This document shows, one piece after another, positions 10,432 to 24,194 of a stretch of 64,000 bases of DNA. Every line of letters begins with the position of its first letter. Positions within the stretch are counted from its first letter, which is position 1. The DNA comes from Flaccisagitta enflata. Lineage: Eukaryota > Chaetognatha > Sagittoidea > Aphragmophora. The notes beneath the pieces were generated by a model. That model searched no databases, was not told the DNA's origin, and saw nothing but the letters and a program-made list of their open reading frames with translations. A program made the position numbers and the translations under genes. The DNA lies in contig OZ231126.1 in the NCBI GenBank assembly GCA_965153355.1, forward strand, positions 36,642,001 through 36,706,000, read 5' to 3'.

Positions 10432-11654
10432 TAACAGCTCTCAGAAACATATAAAGAATATCATTTCCTCTTGTCCATTTTAAACTAGACCAATATTGAC
10501 CTGAGGAATCAACTCAGACCGTTAAAAATGCTCTCAGGTCAATTTTTCGATCCCCATGGCCTAAGGTTCTTAGGTCAAAAACCATATAAGGTCAAATTTT
10601 CAAAATTTGAAATGTGCATATCTGATTGCAGATTCAGAATCTTTGTAAAAAACTGTATGTTGAAAGTGCCTTCCTTTTTTAAAAATTCTGACCAGAACAT
10701 TGTCAAAATTGACGTTTTAAGTCAAAATTAGCGAAATTTTAAACAAAAGCGCAATTCTTACTCTATTTATACCTTTAACGTCAAATTTGACAATGTTCTA
10801 GTTAGAATTTTGAAAAAAGGAAGACACTTTTTACAGGCGGTTTTTTTACAAGGATTCTGAATCTGCAATCAAATATGTATATTTCCCATTTTGAAAATTT
10901 GACCATACTATCTTAGAAATAAAAAGGTTTCCACACAATTACATCTATATCTCAGACTTTAATCAACAAACTATCAAAAAATTAGTGAGATTAATAAAGC
11001 CCTTCAAATTTGCAAGCAATCTTTGCAAACTACATCTCTCTAACTAAATACATTAAAAAGTTAATCAACTTTGAATGAAATGTTTCAATTATGTTTTTGC
11101 CATTACTACACAATCTTCAAATGATAACACATCGTTTTTTTCAAATAACTTCTAAACACATTGAGCTAGACAGATGCGGTTTGTGTAGACTGCCAGCAAA
11201 TTTGAATGGCTACATTTATGTCACTAATTTTGTTATGATTTGTTGAATCTCTTTGGACCCATTAGTTTAAACGTAGCAAAATAAAAAATCAAGAAAATCC
11301 CTAGAAAGTTCTGGAGCGCCATCACTCCAGAGTACTACGGAAAGCCCTGCAAACAGCTTCTCTGATGAATAGCGGCAGTTATTCAGTCAGAGGAGGCTAA
11401 TATAAGATATTAATGGATTCGCAATTGATTTGTGTTCATTTTTATGTCAATAAATGAAGTAATGTTACAGGTGGAAACCTTTTTATTTCTAAGATAGTAT
11501 ATGGTTTTTGACCTGAGAACCTTAGGCCATGGGGATCGAAAAATTGACCTGAGAACATTTCTGATAGTCTGAGTGGATTCCCCACCTCAATATTGGTCTA
11601 GTCTCAAATGGACGATAGCAAGTCATGATTTTTGATAATTTCTGAGAGCTGTTA
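10432..11654. mobile_element. long-TIR foldback element with 10-bp target duplication
   Basis: The outer inverted repeats begin TAACAGCTCTCAGAAA and extend about 300 bp each, including the shared stretch GATCCCCATGGCCTAAGG. Identical 10-bp flanks CCACTTGTAT lie at 10422-10431 and 11655-11664. Without the later insert the element is about 630 bp, nearly all inverted repeat. Long TIRs with a 9-11 bp duplication are usual for Mutator-like elements, so that is my tentative class. No transposase ORF is present. Confidence 0.85.
10908..11497. mobile_element. Tc1/mariner-like MITE, TA-flanked, nested
   Basis: The ends are a perfect 27-bp inverted repeat starting CTATCTTAGAAATAAAAAGG, flanked by TA at 10906-10907 and 11498-11499. 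It lies in the right arm of the foldback element. Comparing that arm with the left arm shows the uninterrupted host sequence, which confirms the TA duplication. At 590 bp it has no transposase frame. Confidence 0.92.
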
Positions 11655-11664
11655 CCACTTGTAT

Positions 11665-11809
11665 CAAATATGGTCAAAGAAGTCCATTCAAAGCACATAC
11701 CGCAGCGCACACACCAGTGTAGCATTTGAGCTTCCCGCTTCCGTGAAGTAGCCTTCTATTTCGAATGCAAGCGTTGACTAACGGAACCATCGAACGAAGA
11801 CGCGAGTCT

Positions 11810-11850
<41 letters not shown>

Positions 11851-12305
11851 GTAAAAAAAACGATTTACTTTAGAATATGTACTGTGGACTACTGCCTTAT
11901 CGGCACCTGATTTAAGTGAGTGAATGAGAGAGAATACAAGGTTTGGGTGCTTCACATAGCAAAAGTTGGGGATTACTTTTTATTACTCAAATTTAATATC
12001 AAATAACTAAAGTCAGAATAATTATATTTCATTCTTTCATTATAAATTATTCTTCATTTGTGTAAAAAAAATTTGGAAAACTTTATTCATATGAATAAAC
12101 TAATTCTTTGAAAAAAAACTACAAATAATTTTTTTGAAAATTCAAAAAAAAAAATTTGAAAAATTATTTTAAACTTTATTTAAATAGTGATATCTTTTTT
12201 ACATGTAAGTCATTTTTATTTATTCAACATAGCAAAATACAACTGCTTACACTTTTTTTTTAAGAATGTTAATTGTTTTCTGAAGCCTTCAAAAGAGATA
12301 GAGAT
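11665..12305. other. no gene recognised; short (GA)n
   Basis: Unrecognised DNA with a 17-copy GA array at 11812-11846. From about 11960 it becomes strongly AT-rich. No supportable ORF. Confidence 0.45.
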
Positions 12306-12889
12306 ACACATCTTTTTTTTTATAAAAACCAAGTCTATAAAAATGTTGGGCTTCAAATCGTTAAAAATTTAAGAACATGCTAACAAGATTGGAAGGCTTA
12401 ATTTCTTCAAATATTTAAGAATATTAAAAATCTTAAAAATAAAAATATTAAAAATATTAAAAATATTAAAAATATTAAAAATCTTAAAAATGTTAGAACA
12501 TTCTTCCTGGGCTATTTTTTTTTATCAATTATTCTTTGTATATAGACAGACTATCTTTTCTGTTCAGCAAATTATGTCTCAATGTAGCAGCATATATCGT
12601 TCTACTTCTTTCATTAATATGTATTAGTGTGCATTAGTATATATACTTAAACTGATTAAGAGCATTATTAATTGAAGATTAAAAAGTGCATTTAGATTAA
12701 GAACAATTTAAGAACATTTAAGCCTTGAAACTGCTCAAAATTTAAGAATATTGAAGGCTTGCCCATAAAATAATGTTCTTATAAAAAAAAGTGTAGCTAT
12801 TAGTCAGATAACTATAACATTTCTAATTCTTAAACTAATTCAAGGCTTGATGTTATTATAAACTAGGTTCTTTTCAAAGATAAAAAGTG
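12306..12889. mobile_element. inverted-repeat element (family J)
   Basis: The left end ACACATC plus T-run plus ATAAAAACCAAGTCTATAA is inverted at the right end (ACACTTTTTATC..AACCTAGTTTATAA), giving roughly 55-bp imperfect TIRs. The interior has AAATATT-type short tandem repeats (12420-12500) and an inner TTCTTATAA pair. Related ends occur at 1572-1680, 8468 and 38930-39424. Confidence 0.65.
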
Positions 12890-14031
12890 TAATTGATTAT
12901 TGTTGCAATACTTACAATATTTGAAATTGCTTTATACACACTTTTATGATTTTTATTTGTTTTTATTTTCTCTAATTAAAGTAAATAAGGTGAAGGGACA
13001 CTTTTGCCATGTGAAGCACCCTAGTACATGACTAGGACTGACGATATAAACAGAATCTTGATCAATGACCATCTATTTCCAACTTTGATCAAGATGTGCT
13101 CAGAACATCTTGCTTCATGCATACAAATGGTCAGTTGGTCTGATTGTCATGCAAATCACTCAACGCCTTGCCACGCCATACCATTGAAGCGAAGTCTTCC
13201 CGGGATTGAAAAGTGGACCAGCGACATAAAACGAAGCATCCACAACCTGGGCAGAAATCAATGTCTGTCACAAAGAGGTAGCGGCCATGTCGCGTCGTTA
13301 AAAACACATTGAAAAAGAAAAGGTAGGATGCAAACACTGAAAAAGAAAGGGAAGAATGCATATTGCATAGTTATACGTTAGCCCTAAACAGTGTAATGAG
13401 ACAAACTATGTGTTCATTGAGAAGTTCTTAACGGTCGTTAATGTTGGGTCTCAATCTCTGAACCAGAAAAGACAAAATGACCAATCTCTCATCAAAAAAC
13501 TGATAGACTGACCGTAAATAGAGATATGGCGCGGGCAGTGAATAATCGTCCAAATGAAGCCGTAAAAAGAGAGATACACGAACCGTCCTTCTTCCGACGT
13601 CCGGGCCAAAGGATCGCGGACAGACAGTCCGCCGTAGAGAGAGAGAGCCACAGAAAAGTGATGAATACCCAGCGCGCGTGTCTATGCCCGTGCACCGACG
13701 TAAACAAACGCGCCAATCCGCGGCGGGATGAATATTTTTTTTTATTTTGAGATCGCCAAATATTTATAGAGTATTTCCGTAGTATTGTCAAAGCAGAATA
13801 ATGAAATATATAGCGTCAGCCTCTTGTCGGCAGTAGCGGGATAACCGCGACATAAGGAATGACAGATACTTTAGAAATAGCTTGAGCATCTGGAAATGTC
13901 AATAGCGCAGAAAAATCGCACACAAAATTAAATACGTAGCGTAAATCGAGAGAAAAATGCCGTTTCATCGCCGGACCGGGCACAACACTAACCATGACGT
14001 CATTTAAGTTTATTTTCATAGTACTTTACAC

Positions 14032-14066
<35 letters not shown>

Positions 14067-14444
14067 AGGCAACGGCGATACGAATCTTCCCTGCTTAACA
14101 CGACAATCGCGCGATAGCGAAAACCAACTTTCGGTCACTTCACAGAAGACTTGGAGACTACGTAAATTAAGTTTTCTCATAAGATCCCCAAGACGTTTTC
14201 CCAGGCTCTTGAGACCGCGATTTTCGAATTCCTCGTGAAAAATTTAGCGGAATATGAGAAAACCGTGCCTTTTTGGCAAAACCGAAATTAAAAATCACAT
14301 CCGTTTTGATCAGTACTACCCTCAATTATTTTGCCGCCATTTTTTTCCATCGATGGTAACTAGATGGAATCAGTTTCTTTCTTTGATACTTAGATTATAA
14401 TGTCGCATCACCAGGTTTGATCCCAATATCAACCGACAAAGAAT
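12890..14444. other. no gene recognised; CpG-richer unique stretch and (GA)n
   Basis: About 13500-14130 has more CpG than its surroundings and looks unique, holding several overlapping short frames but none with recognisable residues. A 17-copy GA array lies at 14033-14066. This is one of the few places where a promoter or exon might hide, but nothing positive supports one. Confidence 0.4.
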
Positions 14445-14732
14445 AGAAGAAGAAGAAGAAGAAGAAGAAGAAGAAGAAGAAGAAGAAGAAGAAGAAGAAG
14501 AAGAAGAAGAAGAAGAAGAAGAAGAAGAAGAAAAAAGAAAAAAAAAGAAAAAGAAGAGGACCAGGAAAAAGAAGAAGACCATGAAGAGGTAGAAGAAAAT
14601 GACTATGAAGAAGAAGAAGAAGAAGAAGAAGCAGAAAGAAAAAGAAGAATGAGAAGAAGAAGAAGAAGAAGAAGAAGAAGAAGAAGAAGAAGAAGAAGAA
14701 GAAGAAGAAGAAGAAGAAGAAGAAGAAGAAGA
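14445..14732 (+). repeat. (GAA)n microsatellite in two blocks
   Basis: About 29 GAA repeats at 14445-14531 and over 30 at 14650-14732, with an A-rich purine spacer and a short block between. All frames read poly-Ser, poly-Phe or poly-Lys/Glu. A long purine-only strand of this kind can form triplex DNA. Confidence 0.95.
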
Positions 14733-15304
14733 ACAAGTCATCCAAGGATCGCACATGGTCAGCGGTACCTGATGCCCTGCTTGGAGTGATTAGCTGAAGA
14801 AGTGGAGTAGGACACAGGGGTGAAGTTCCATACGTCCTCAGATGGCATATTTGGGGTAATTTTCTGTGATATTCATTCGGAATTTTGTTTTGTTTTTTTT
14901 CAATTTTCTGTTAATTTGCCATGTTATTCAATGAGAATTTGAAGTCTGAGAGGCTGGATTTAGGGCCCAAGAGGCTCGATTTGAGGCCCAAGAGGCTGGA
15001 TTTGAGGCCCAAGAGGCTGGATTGGAGGCCTGAGAGGCTGGATTTGAGGCCTGAGAGGCTGGATTTGAGGCCTGAGAGGCTGGATTTGAGGCCTGAGAGG
15101 CTGGATTTGAGGCCTGAGAGGCTTGATTTGAGGCCTGAGAGGCCAGATTTGAGGCCTGAGAGGCCAGATTTGAGGCCTGAGAGGCTGGATTTGAGGCCTG
15201 AGAGGCTTGAGAAGCTTCGGAGGGGGGGGGGACGTACGTACGTACGTAATGTCAGACGGACGTAACGGTTCACCCCTGTGTCCTAGAGGACATCGGCCCA
15301 AAAA
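14732..15304 (-). mobile_element. Helentron-like element, family F, with 21-bp array
   Basis: The minus-strand 3' end is CGATCCTTGGATGACTTGTT, abutting the GAA array. The 5' end is at 15304. The core (14938-15215) is about 13 copies of a 21-bp unit, GAGGCCTGAGAGGCTGGATTT. At the 5' end the usual GGGCAGCGGCC is shortened to GGGCC. ORFs through the core read 7-residue repeats because 21 is divisible by 3. Confidence 0.85.
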
Positions 15305-15900
15305 GAATAGTCCCAATAGCGTTAGATGGTCAGCGGTACCCATGCCCTGCCTAAGTAGGTTGTGGTTAAGTTGAGGGGGGAGCAGGGCAGCGGCCCCGAA
15401 GGGGTCGATGACCTATGCTTTCACACACATGGGGGATTTTCTCCTTCTCCTCCTTCTCCTCCTCCGTCCCTTCCCCCTCAAATCCCAGTCTCGAGGCCCA
15501 AATTCCAGTCTCAAGGCCCAAATCCCAGTCTTGAGGCCCAAATCCCAGCCTCAAGGCCCAAATCCTAGCCTCAAGGCCCAAATCCTAGCCTGGAGGCTGA
15601 GATTTGGGCCTCAAGGCCGGGATCTGGGCCTCTTGGCTGAGATTTTGATGTTGAGGCTGAAATTTGGGCTTCAAGACTGAAATCTGGGCCTCCAGGCTAG
15701 GATTTGGGCCTTGAGACTAGGATTGGGGCCTTGAGGCTGGGATTTGGGCCTCAAGACTGGGATTTGGGCCTCGAGACTGGAATTTGGGCCTCGAGACTGG
15801 GATTTGAGGGGGGGGACGTAGAAGAAGGAGGAGAAGGAGAAAATCCCCCATACGTGTGAAAGCATAGGTCATCGACACCTTCGGGGCCGCTGCCCAAAAA
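15305..15900 (-). mobile_element. Helentron-like element, family F, foldback core
   Basis: The minus-strand 5' end TTTTTGGGCAGCGGCCCCGA is at 15900 and the 3' end at 15305 touches the 5' end of the next F copy. A ~60-bp arm (15390-15445, with CATGGGGGATTTTCTCC) is repeated inverted at 15833-15895. The ~21-bp core units (CAAGGCCCAAATCCCAGCCT) run one way to about 15590 and the opposite way after it, so the whole element is a foldback. Confidence 0.85.
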
Positions 15901-17878
<1,978 letters not shown>

Positions 17879-18366
17879 ACTAGTCATGCAAGGATCGTAC
17901 ATGGTCAGCGGTACCCTTGGAGTGATCCAGACTCCAGTGAAGAAGTGGAGTGATAGCAGGGCAGCAGCCCAAAAAGGTCGATATCCTGTAGAACACGGGT
18001 GAATTTCCAGACATCCTGACTCCTGAGGGGGCATATATCAGGCCTTAGATGTCTGATTTAGGCCACTGAAGGCATATTTGAGGGTTGGAGGGCAAAGTTT
18101 AGGCACAGAGGGCTGAGTTGAATCTTGGAGGGCTTATTGATGGTCTATGTATAGGGCAGATTTGAGGTCTAAAGGGCAGATTTGAAGCACGGGGGCTGAT
18201 TTGAAGTCTATAGGGCTGATTTGAGGCCTGATGGACTTTATTGAGACCTGGGAGGGCCAATTTTGAGGCCTCGATGTTCAACCAGGGGGGGGCTGGATGG
18301 ACGGAAAGATGGATGGATGGAAGGACGAACATCTGGAAATTCCCCTTTGGGGCCGCTGCCCAAAAA
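17879..18366 (-). mobile_element. Helentron-like element, family F
   Basis: The minus-strand 5' end TTTTTGGGCAGCGGCCCC is at 18366; the 3' part has CATGTACGATCCTTGCATGA, a mutated hairpin. The core is a degenerate array of GAGGGC/GATTTGAGG units. Paired blocks GAATTTCCAGACATCC and GGAAATTC mark the inner arms. Confidence 0.8.
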
Positions 18367-18510
18367 GCGGATGATGTCAGTGTTATGGGAAACATAGCAA
18401 TTATTAACATTCCTTTGTTTTGAATTCATTACATTTTCAGACAAGCCGTCGTCTATAACTGCCATTATTCATAATCGTCAGTTTTGTCAAATTTCTCTAT
18501 CAGCAAGCCT

Positions 18511-19061
<551 letters not shown>

Positions 19062-19555
19062 TTTTTTTGGCAACGGCCCCGTAAGGCTGATGACGTACGC
19101 TTCCAAATACACGGAAATGTCTCTTCCTCCTTCTACTCAGCCCCCCCCCCTTTACGAGACACAAATCCCGGCCTCAAATCTGATCTCCCATCCTGGCATT
19201 CCTTACCAAGCCTTAGGGTTCAATAATCAGCTTCAGGGCTCAAATCTCAGCCTCAAAAATAAAATCTCAGCTATAAGACCCAACCCAAATTCCAGTCTTG
19301 AAGCCTAAATCCAAGCTTCAAGACTCAAACCCTAGTTTCAAGGCCCAAATCCCAGCTTTGAGGCTCAAATCCCAGTCTTGAGGCCTAAAACTCAGCTTTG
19401 AAGCTCAAATCTCAGCTTTGAATCTCAAATCTTGGCTTTGAGGCTCAAATTCCAGCCGCAAGACTCTAATCCCAACCTTGGAGACCCCTCTCAACCTCAG
19501 GGCTCAAATGATAACGTGCCATAGGTCCTTTGGGGCCACTAGCCCCCTCATCGCC
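19062..19555 (+). mobile_element. Helentron-like element, family F, diverged
   Basis: T-run, then GGCAACGGCCCCGTAAGG (an altered 5' block), a C-run, and a long series of ~21-bp units (CTCAAATCCCAGTCTTGAGG). It ends with TTTGGGGCCACTAGCCCC. The conserved 3' GTCAGCGGTACC block is missing, so the right end is truncated or lost. Confidence 0.7.
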
Positions 19556-20011
19556 TCATCCTTTCATAAACTAGCTTGGTTGCAACGGTTATCGCTGTCC
19601 ATCGGACGTTTTTGCGACTAATAAGTTCAATGAAAATGACTTTTTTTTTCCTCATCATCATCATCATGGCCATCATCATGATCAACATGATCATCATCAC
19701 CCCCATCGTCATGGTCATCGTTACCATCATTATTATCATTAACATCAATAGTGTCAACATTATCACCATCGGTGTATTTTCATTATCAATAAAAGAATCC
19801 TTATCGTATCGCATCATCATTCCATCGATATAACCTTTAGGACTTCATTACAAGACATCTCAACTGTTAGCTAATTCTGTTCAGTTTGTCGTATAGCCAT
19901 CAGACCGTTACGAATACGATCCCTCGTGACTGCTGCTTGTTTTCCTTTTATGACCGGGTTGATAACGGGCAAATACGCCAACCGATGCTCTTTTATTCCG
20001 TTTCCGGTGGG

Positions 20012-20015
<4 letters not shown>
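19556..20015. other. no gene recognised; CAT/ATC-rich run
   Basis: 19651-19790 is an imperfect CAT/ATC trinucleotide run that opens a Met/Ile-rich frame on both strands. The rest is unrecognised. Confidence 0.5.

Positions 20016-20078
<63 letters not shown>
20016..20078 (+). repeat. (GA)n microsatellite
   Basis: About 31 GA repeats. Confidence 0.97.
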
Positions 20079-20080
<2 letters not shown>

Positions 20081-20171
20081 TCCCCGTTCGATTTTCGTGT
20101 TTTCAAAAAAAGCCTTCCGGATAGATGGACTGACAGACTGACAGACGGACAGAGCCCCGGACAGGAAAAAG

Positions 20172-20644
20172 GAGAATAGTCGCAAAAGTGTTAGATGGTC
20201 GGCGGTACCCGTGCCCTGCTTAAGTAGGTTGTGGTTGAAGTTGATGGGGAGCAGGGCAGCAGCCCCGAAGGGGTGGATGACCTATGCTTTCACACATATG
20301 GGGAGTTTTCTCCTCCTCCTTCTTCTCCTTCTCCGCACCCCCCCTCCCCCAGCCTCCAGGCCCATATTTCAGCATCAAGGCCCATATCCCAGCCTCGAGA
20401 CACAAATTCCAGTCTTGAGGCCCAAATCCCTTGAGGCTGGAATTTGGGCCTTGAGGTTTGGATTTGGGCCTCAAGACTGGGATTTGGGCCTTGAGGCTGG
20501 GATATGGGCCTTGAGGCTGAGATATGGGCCTCAAGGCTGGGGAGGGGGGTACGAAGGAGAAGAAGAAGAAGAAGAAGGAGGAGAAAATTCCCCATATGTG
20601 TGAAAGAATAGGTCATCGACACCTTCGGGGCCGCTGCCCGAAAA
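20172..20644 (-). mobile_element. Helentron-like element, family F, foldback core
   Basis: Same design as 15305-15900. GGTCGGCGGTACCCGTGCCC lies at the 3' side, and an inner arm with GAAGGGGTGGATGACC and CATATGGGGAGTTTTCTCC is repeated inverted near the 5' end. The 21-bp units change polarity near 20430. The 5' end reads GGGCAGCGGCCCCGAAGG on the minus strand. A 184-codon minus frame here is an artefact of the repeat. Confidence 0.85.
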
Positions 20645-20660
20645 CGATCATCAAAGAGAT

Positions 20661-20894
20661 TAGAAAACAAGTGACGTAGAGTCACAACAGCGTTGCGGAC
20701 GGGTGGACACGGGCATCCATCCCCCAGCCTCACCCCTTTCCCCAACCACTCTCCAACACACTCAGACATACACAATATCAACTGCAGCATCATAAATGCG
20801 CGTTTTTCACGTTTTGACTTGAGCATGACGGACCAATGAACCAACGGACCGACGGATGGATAAAGCCTCTTATAGCCTTCCGTGTCCGCAACTA
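20661..20894 (-). mobile_element. Helentron-like element, family E
   Basis: The minus-strand 5' end has AGTTGCGGACACGG and the 3' end has GTCCGCAACGCTGTTGTGAC, then the tail CACTTGTTTTC. The core holds a C-rich tract and a GTCG/GTCC tract. It lies 16 bp from a family F element in the same orientation. Confidence 0.8.
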
Positions 20895-20898
20895 CACA

Positions 20899-21480
20899 GT
20901 CATCAATCTCGATTGGGAAAAAGTATTAAGCTTTTACTGTCAGATGCTTCTTCTCAATGACTTGGAATTGATTTTTCTATATGGTACTATGTTTGACGTT
21001 TTTTGTGTCAAAATTTCATTGCTCTGCATCAAATATTTTGTCCACAATATCAATTTGAAGTAAAACAAGTATTTTTGGCTAAAGCTCGATTCATCCTTTT
21101 TTCATCAAAACTATTTTCCCTCATTTTTGATCGGATTGAGCTACAAATGCTTAAAAAGTCTCAAATTATAGATGTTTTTTCAAAATTCATAAAGATACCT
21201 TCAACTGAGACAAATCTGACATTTATTGCTCAATCCAGTGAGACATAAGAGCAAATCGAAGAAAAATAGTTTGATGAACTAAGGTTAAATTGAGCTGTAT
21301 CTGAAAATGCTTGTTTTTCTTCAAATTGATGTTGTGGACAAAGTATTTAACTCAGACCAATGAAATTTTGACACAAAAAACGTCAAACATAGTACTATAA
21401 AAGAATACAAATTCCAGAACAGTGAGGAGAAGCAGGTGAGAGCAAAAGCTTAACACTTTTTCCCAGTCGAGATTGATGAC
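20899..21480. mobile_element. 582-bp MITE with long inverted repeats
   Basis: GTCATCAATCTCGATTGGGA at the left is inverted at the right (GTCATCAATCTCGACTGGGA). The match continues through GTACTATGTTTGACGTTTTT, TGTGTCAAAATTTCATTG and TTGTCCACAA to about 190 bp. The flanks give no clear target duplication, so the exact ends and class are open. It abuts the 5' end of a family E element. Confidence 0.85.
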
Positions 21481-21755
21481 CCGGTAAAATACGTGTGCAA
21501 CGCTTTCAATGATGGATTACTCAATTTGTGGTCACGCCAATCTGCCTTGGGTGACTCTTGGTCCGAATCATGGCTCTCACTTCTAAACACTCAATCTCCG
21601 AGCTCCATCTCGAGCTTCTTTTCTTTCTCTTTTCGAATCTACCTATCTATCTGCCTATCAATCTTCTTTTCTATCTTTAAATTATATGAATTTATAACAG
21701 GTCATTATCAAAAACGTAGCTATTTTTGTAAGGAGATCTAAAAGAAATAGCCATG

Positions 21756-23192
21756 TTTTTAGTCGCGTGCACGCCACTCTATGACCCGCTCTGTAGGTTG
21801 GTCGGTCCGTCGGTCCGTCGGTCCGTCGGTCCGTAACACTTTGTTTTTTTGCGCCGTCTTTAGTTATTTGAGGTCATCTTAAGTCATTTTAAGTCATTTT
21901 CAGTCATTCTAAGTCATTCTAAGTCATTCTAAGCCAATCTAAGTCATTCTAAGTCATTCTAAGTCACTTTTAGTCATTTTTTTGCGATTGCAGTTTTCAT
22001 CATTTTTTGTCATTTTAAATCATTTTAAATCATTTTAGGTCATTTTAGGTCATTCAGAGTCATTCAGAGTCATTTTGAGTCACTATAAGTCATTCCAAGT
22101 CCCTAAGGCTTAGCTTTTTTTGCCCTTTTACATCGTTGTAAGTCTGGTTTAAGTCTGGTTTAAGTCTGGTTTAAGTCTGGTTTAAGTCTGGTTTTAGTCT
22201 GGTTTTAGTCTGATTAAAGTCTGGTTTGAGTCAAGTTTAAGTCTGGATTAGGTCTGGTTTTTGTCTGGTTTAAGTCTGGTTTAAGTCTGGTTTAAGTCTG
22301 GTTTAAGTCTGGTTTAAGTCTGGTTTTTGTCTGGTTTAAGTCTGGTTTAAGTCTGGTTTATGTCTGGTTTAAGTCTGGTTTATGTCTAGTTTAAGTCTGG
22401 TTTATGTCTGGTTTCAGTCTGATGTATGTCTGGTTTGAGACTGGTTTGAGTCTGGTTTGAGTCTGGTTTAAGTCTGGTTTAAGTCCAATTTAAGTCTGGT
22501 TTAAGTTTAGTTTTGGTCTGGTTTAAGTCTGGTTTAAGTCCTTTAAGTCATTCTAAATAATTTTAGGTCATTTTTATTCATTTTTAGTCATTGTGAGTCA
22601 TTGTAAGTCATTCTGAGTCACTATGAGTCATTCCAAGTCTGTAACGCTCAGCTTTTTTTGCCATTTTACATTGTTGTAAGTCTGGTTAAGATCTGGTTTA
22701 AGTCTGATTTAAGTCTGGTTTAAGTCTGGTTTATGTCTGGTTTAAGTCTGGTTTCAGTCTGGTTTAGGTCTGGTTTAAGTCTGGTTTAAGTCTGGTTTAA
22801 GTCTGGTTTAAGTCTGGTTTCAGTCTAGTTTCAGTCTGGTTTGAGTCTGGTTTCCGTCTGGTTTAAGTCTGGTTTGAGTCCGGTTTAAGTCTGGTTTGAG
22901 TCTGGTATATGTCTGGTTTATGTCTGGTTTGAGTCTGGTTTGAGTCTGGTTTGAGTCTGGTTTGAGTCTGGCTTGAGTCTGGTTTGAGTCTGGTTTAAAT
23001 CTGGTTTAAGTTTGGTTTAAGTCTGGTTTAAGTTTGGTTTAAGTCTGGTTTAAGTCTGGTTTAGGTCTGGTTTAAGTCTGGTTTAAGTCTGGTTTAAGTC
23101 TGGATTAAGTCGATAAAGTGATACAAAAAGGAGTCAGGTATATTCAGTTTTCTTTGTCTCGCACGCGACTTATAGGTGTTGGCCTTGTTTTT
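21756..23192 (+). mobile_element. Helentron-like element, family B, with giant minisatellite core
   Basis: Starts TTTTTAGTCGCGTGCACGC, then a perfectly regular GTCGGTCC tract, and ends CGCACGCGACTTATAGG plus TGTTGGCCTTGTTT. Nearly all of the 1.4 kb between is tandem repeat: AGTCATTCTA-type ~10-bp units (21860-22110), then 11-bp units. It is about twice the length of the B copy at 4280, the difference being array length. Confidence 0.9.
21860..23110 (+). repeat. 10-11-bp minisatellites inside a family B element
   Basis: AAGTCATTCT-like units are followed by about 37 copies of the 11-bp unit AAGTCTGGTTT (22137-22545). The same order repeats: an AGTCATT block at 22546-22650, the spacer CTCAGCTTTTTTTGCC, then about 39 more 11-bp units. 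This is therefore a higher-order duplication of block plus spacer plus array. The unit length rules out a CRISPR array, and there are no unique spacers. Confidence 0.95.
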
Positions 23193-23240
23193 TAATGACC
23201 CGTTATATAAATTACATCTATGAATATACACGTATAAAAG

Positions 23241-23275
23241 GGTGTGTGTGTGTGTGTCTGTCTGTCTGTCTGTCG

Positions 23276-23373
<98 letters not shown>
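23241..23373 (+). repeat. (GT)n-(GTCT)n-(CT)n compound microsatellite
   Basis: Same three-part order as at 18511-18743, shortly after the 3' end of the family B element. It passes from GT through about 15 GTCT to about 27 CT. Confidence 0.97.
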
Positions 23374-23374
<1 letters not shown>

Positions 23375-24194
23375 GCTCTCTTTTTTTCACGCGCACACAC
23401 ACGTACGCACGTGCACCCACACGCAGTGCCGGCCAGAGATCATTCGTGATCTTTGACCTAATACCCAGGAGACCAGGCGCCGTGCTGAGTATACCCCGGT
23501 ATCTTTCTCAGTTACCGCACTGTCTTGTGAGATGTGACCCTTTCTCTTTTAACGCTTTAGTGCATCCTTTTAGTGCAACCTACAAGCAACAGTAACAGTA
23601 ACAGTAGAGACGATCTCAAAAAGATATCATCTGGTGCTAAAATCTCCTTTATCTTTGTCACGTAGCATCGTATGAAACCCATGGAGCCTTAGAATGAGTT
23701 TAACAGTTGCGACATGGAAATACGGGGAACTCATTTAAGGCTTTAATCTGATTGCTTAATGGGGTCATTGTCAATGTTTATCATCTTCATCCAATGCCCA
23801 AGCTTTATTGCCTGTGATTTAATTGTAACAATTGTTGTTTTTTTAAGACATTCATGATCAATTCAAATTGTTTGTACAATCCCAAGCTTTGAGATAATCT
23901 ATGCCTTAAAATTTTTTTTTTTGTTTAAAGCACGAAGAGATGCGGAAGCGGTCCATTTTCATGATACCTCCGCTTCCACTTCCATTATGAAGTTCAAATG
24001 ATCACAGCTATCCCGCCCACAAATTTGAATGCGGTCTACCGCTTCCACATCCTTACTGCTGCACGCCAGGTTTTGCCGTTTATATCGCATGATCTCTAAC
24101 AGTCCAAAGCCAAACGCGATATATCTGATTTTCGAGCGGGTTTTGCAAGCGCGCGACCAGCAGAGTTGGCCTAGTTTTCTATTTCGATGACATG
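23374..24194. other. no gene recognised
   Basis: Unique-looking DNA. An ACAGTA short repeat lies at 23590-23606. Frames are short and featureless. Confidence 0.4.

Noticed and set aside
14370-14756. Poly-Ser/poly-Phe ORFs
   Set aside because: Translation of (GAA)n; the same applies to every Ser-Leu, Arg-Glu, Thr-His and Lys-Glu frame over a microsatellite.
14938-15215. Regular ~21-bp repeats resembling a CRISPR array
   Set aside because: Units are contiguous with no unique spacers, the window is eukaryotic, and the same array occurs in many family F copies. The 11-bp array at 22137-23110 is rejected for the same reasons.
20290-20844. 184-codon minus-strand ORF
   Set aside because: It spans the foldback core of a family F element and the adjoining family E element.
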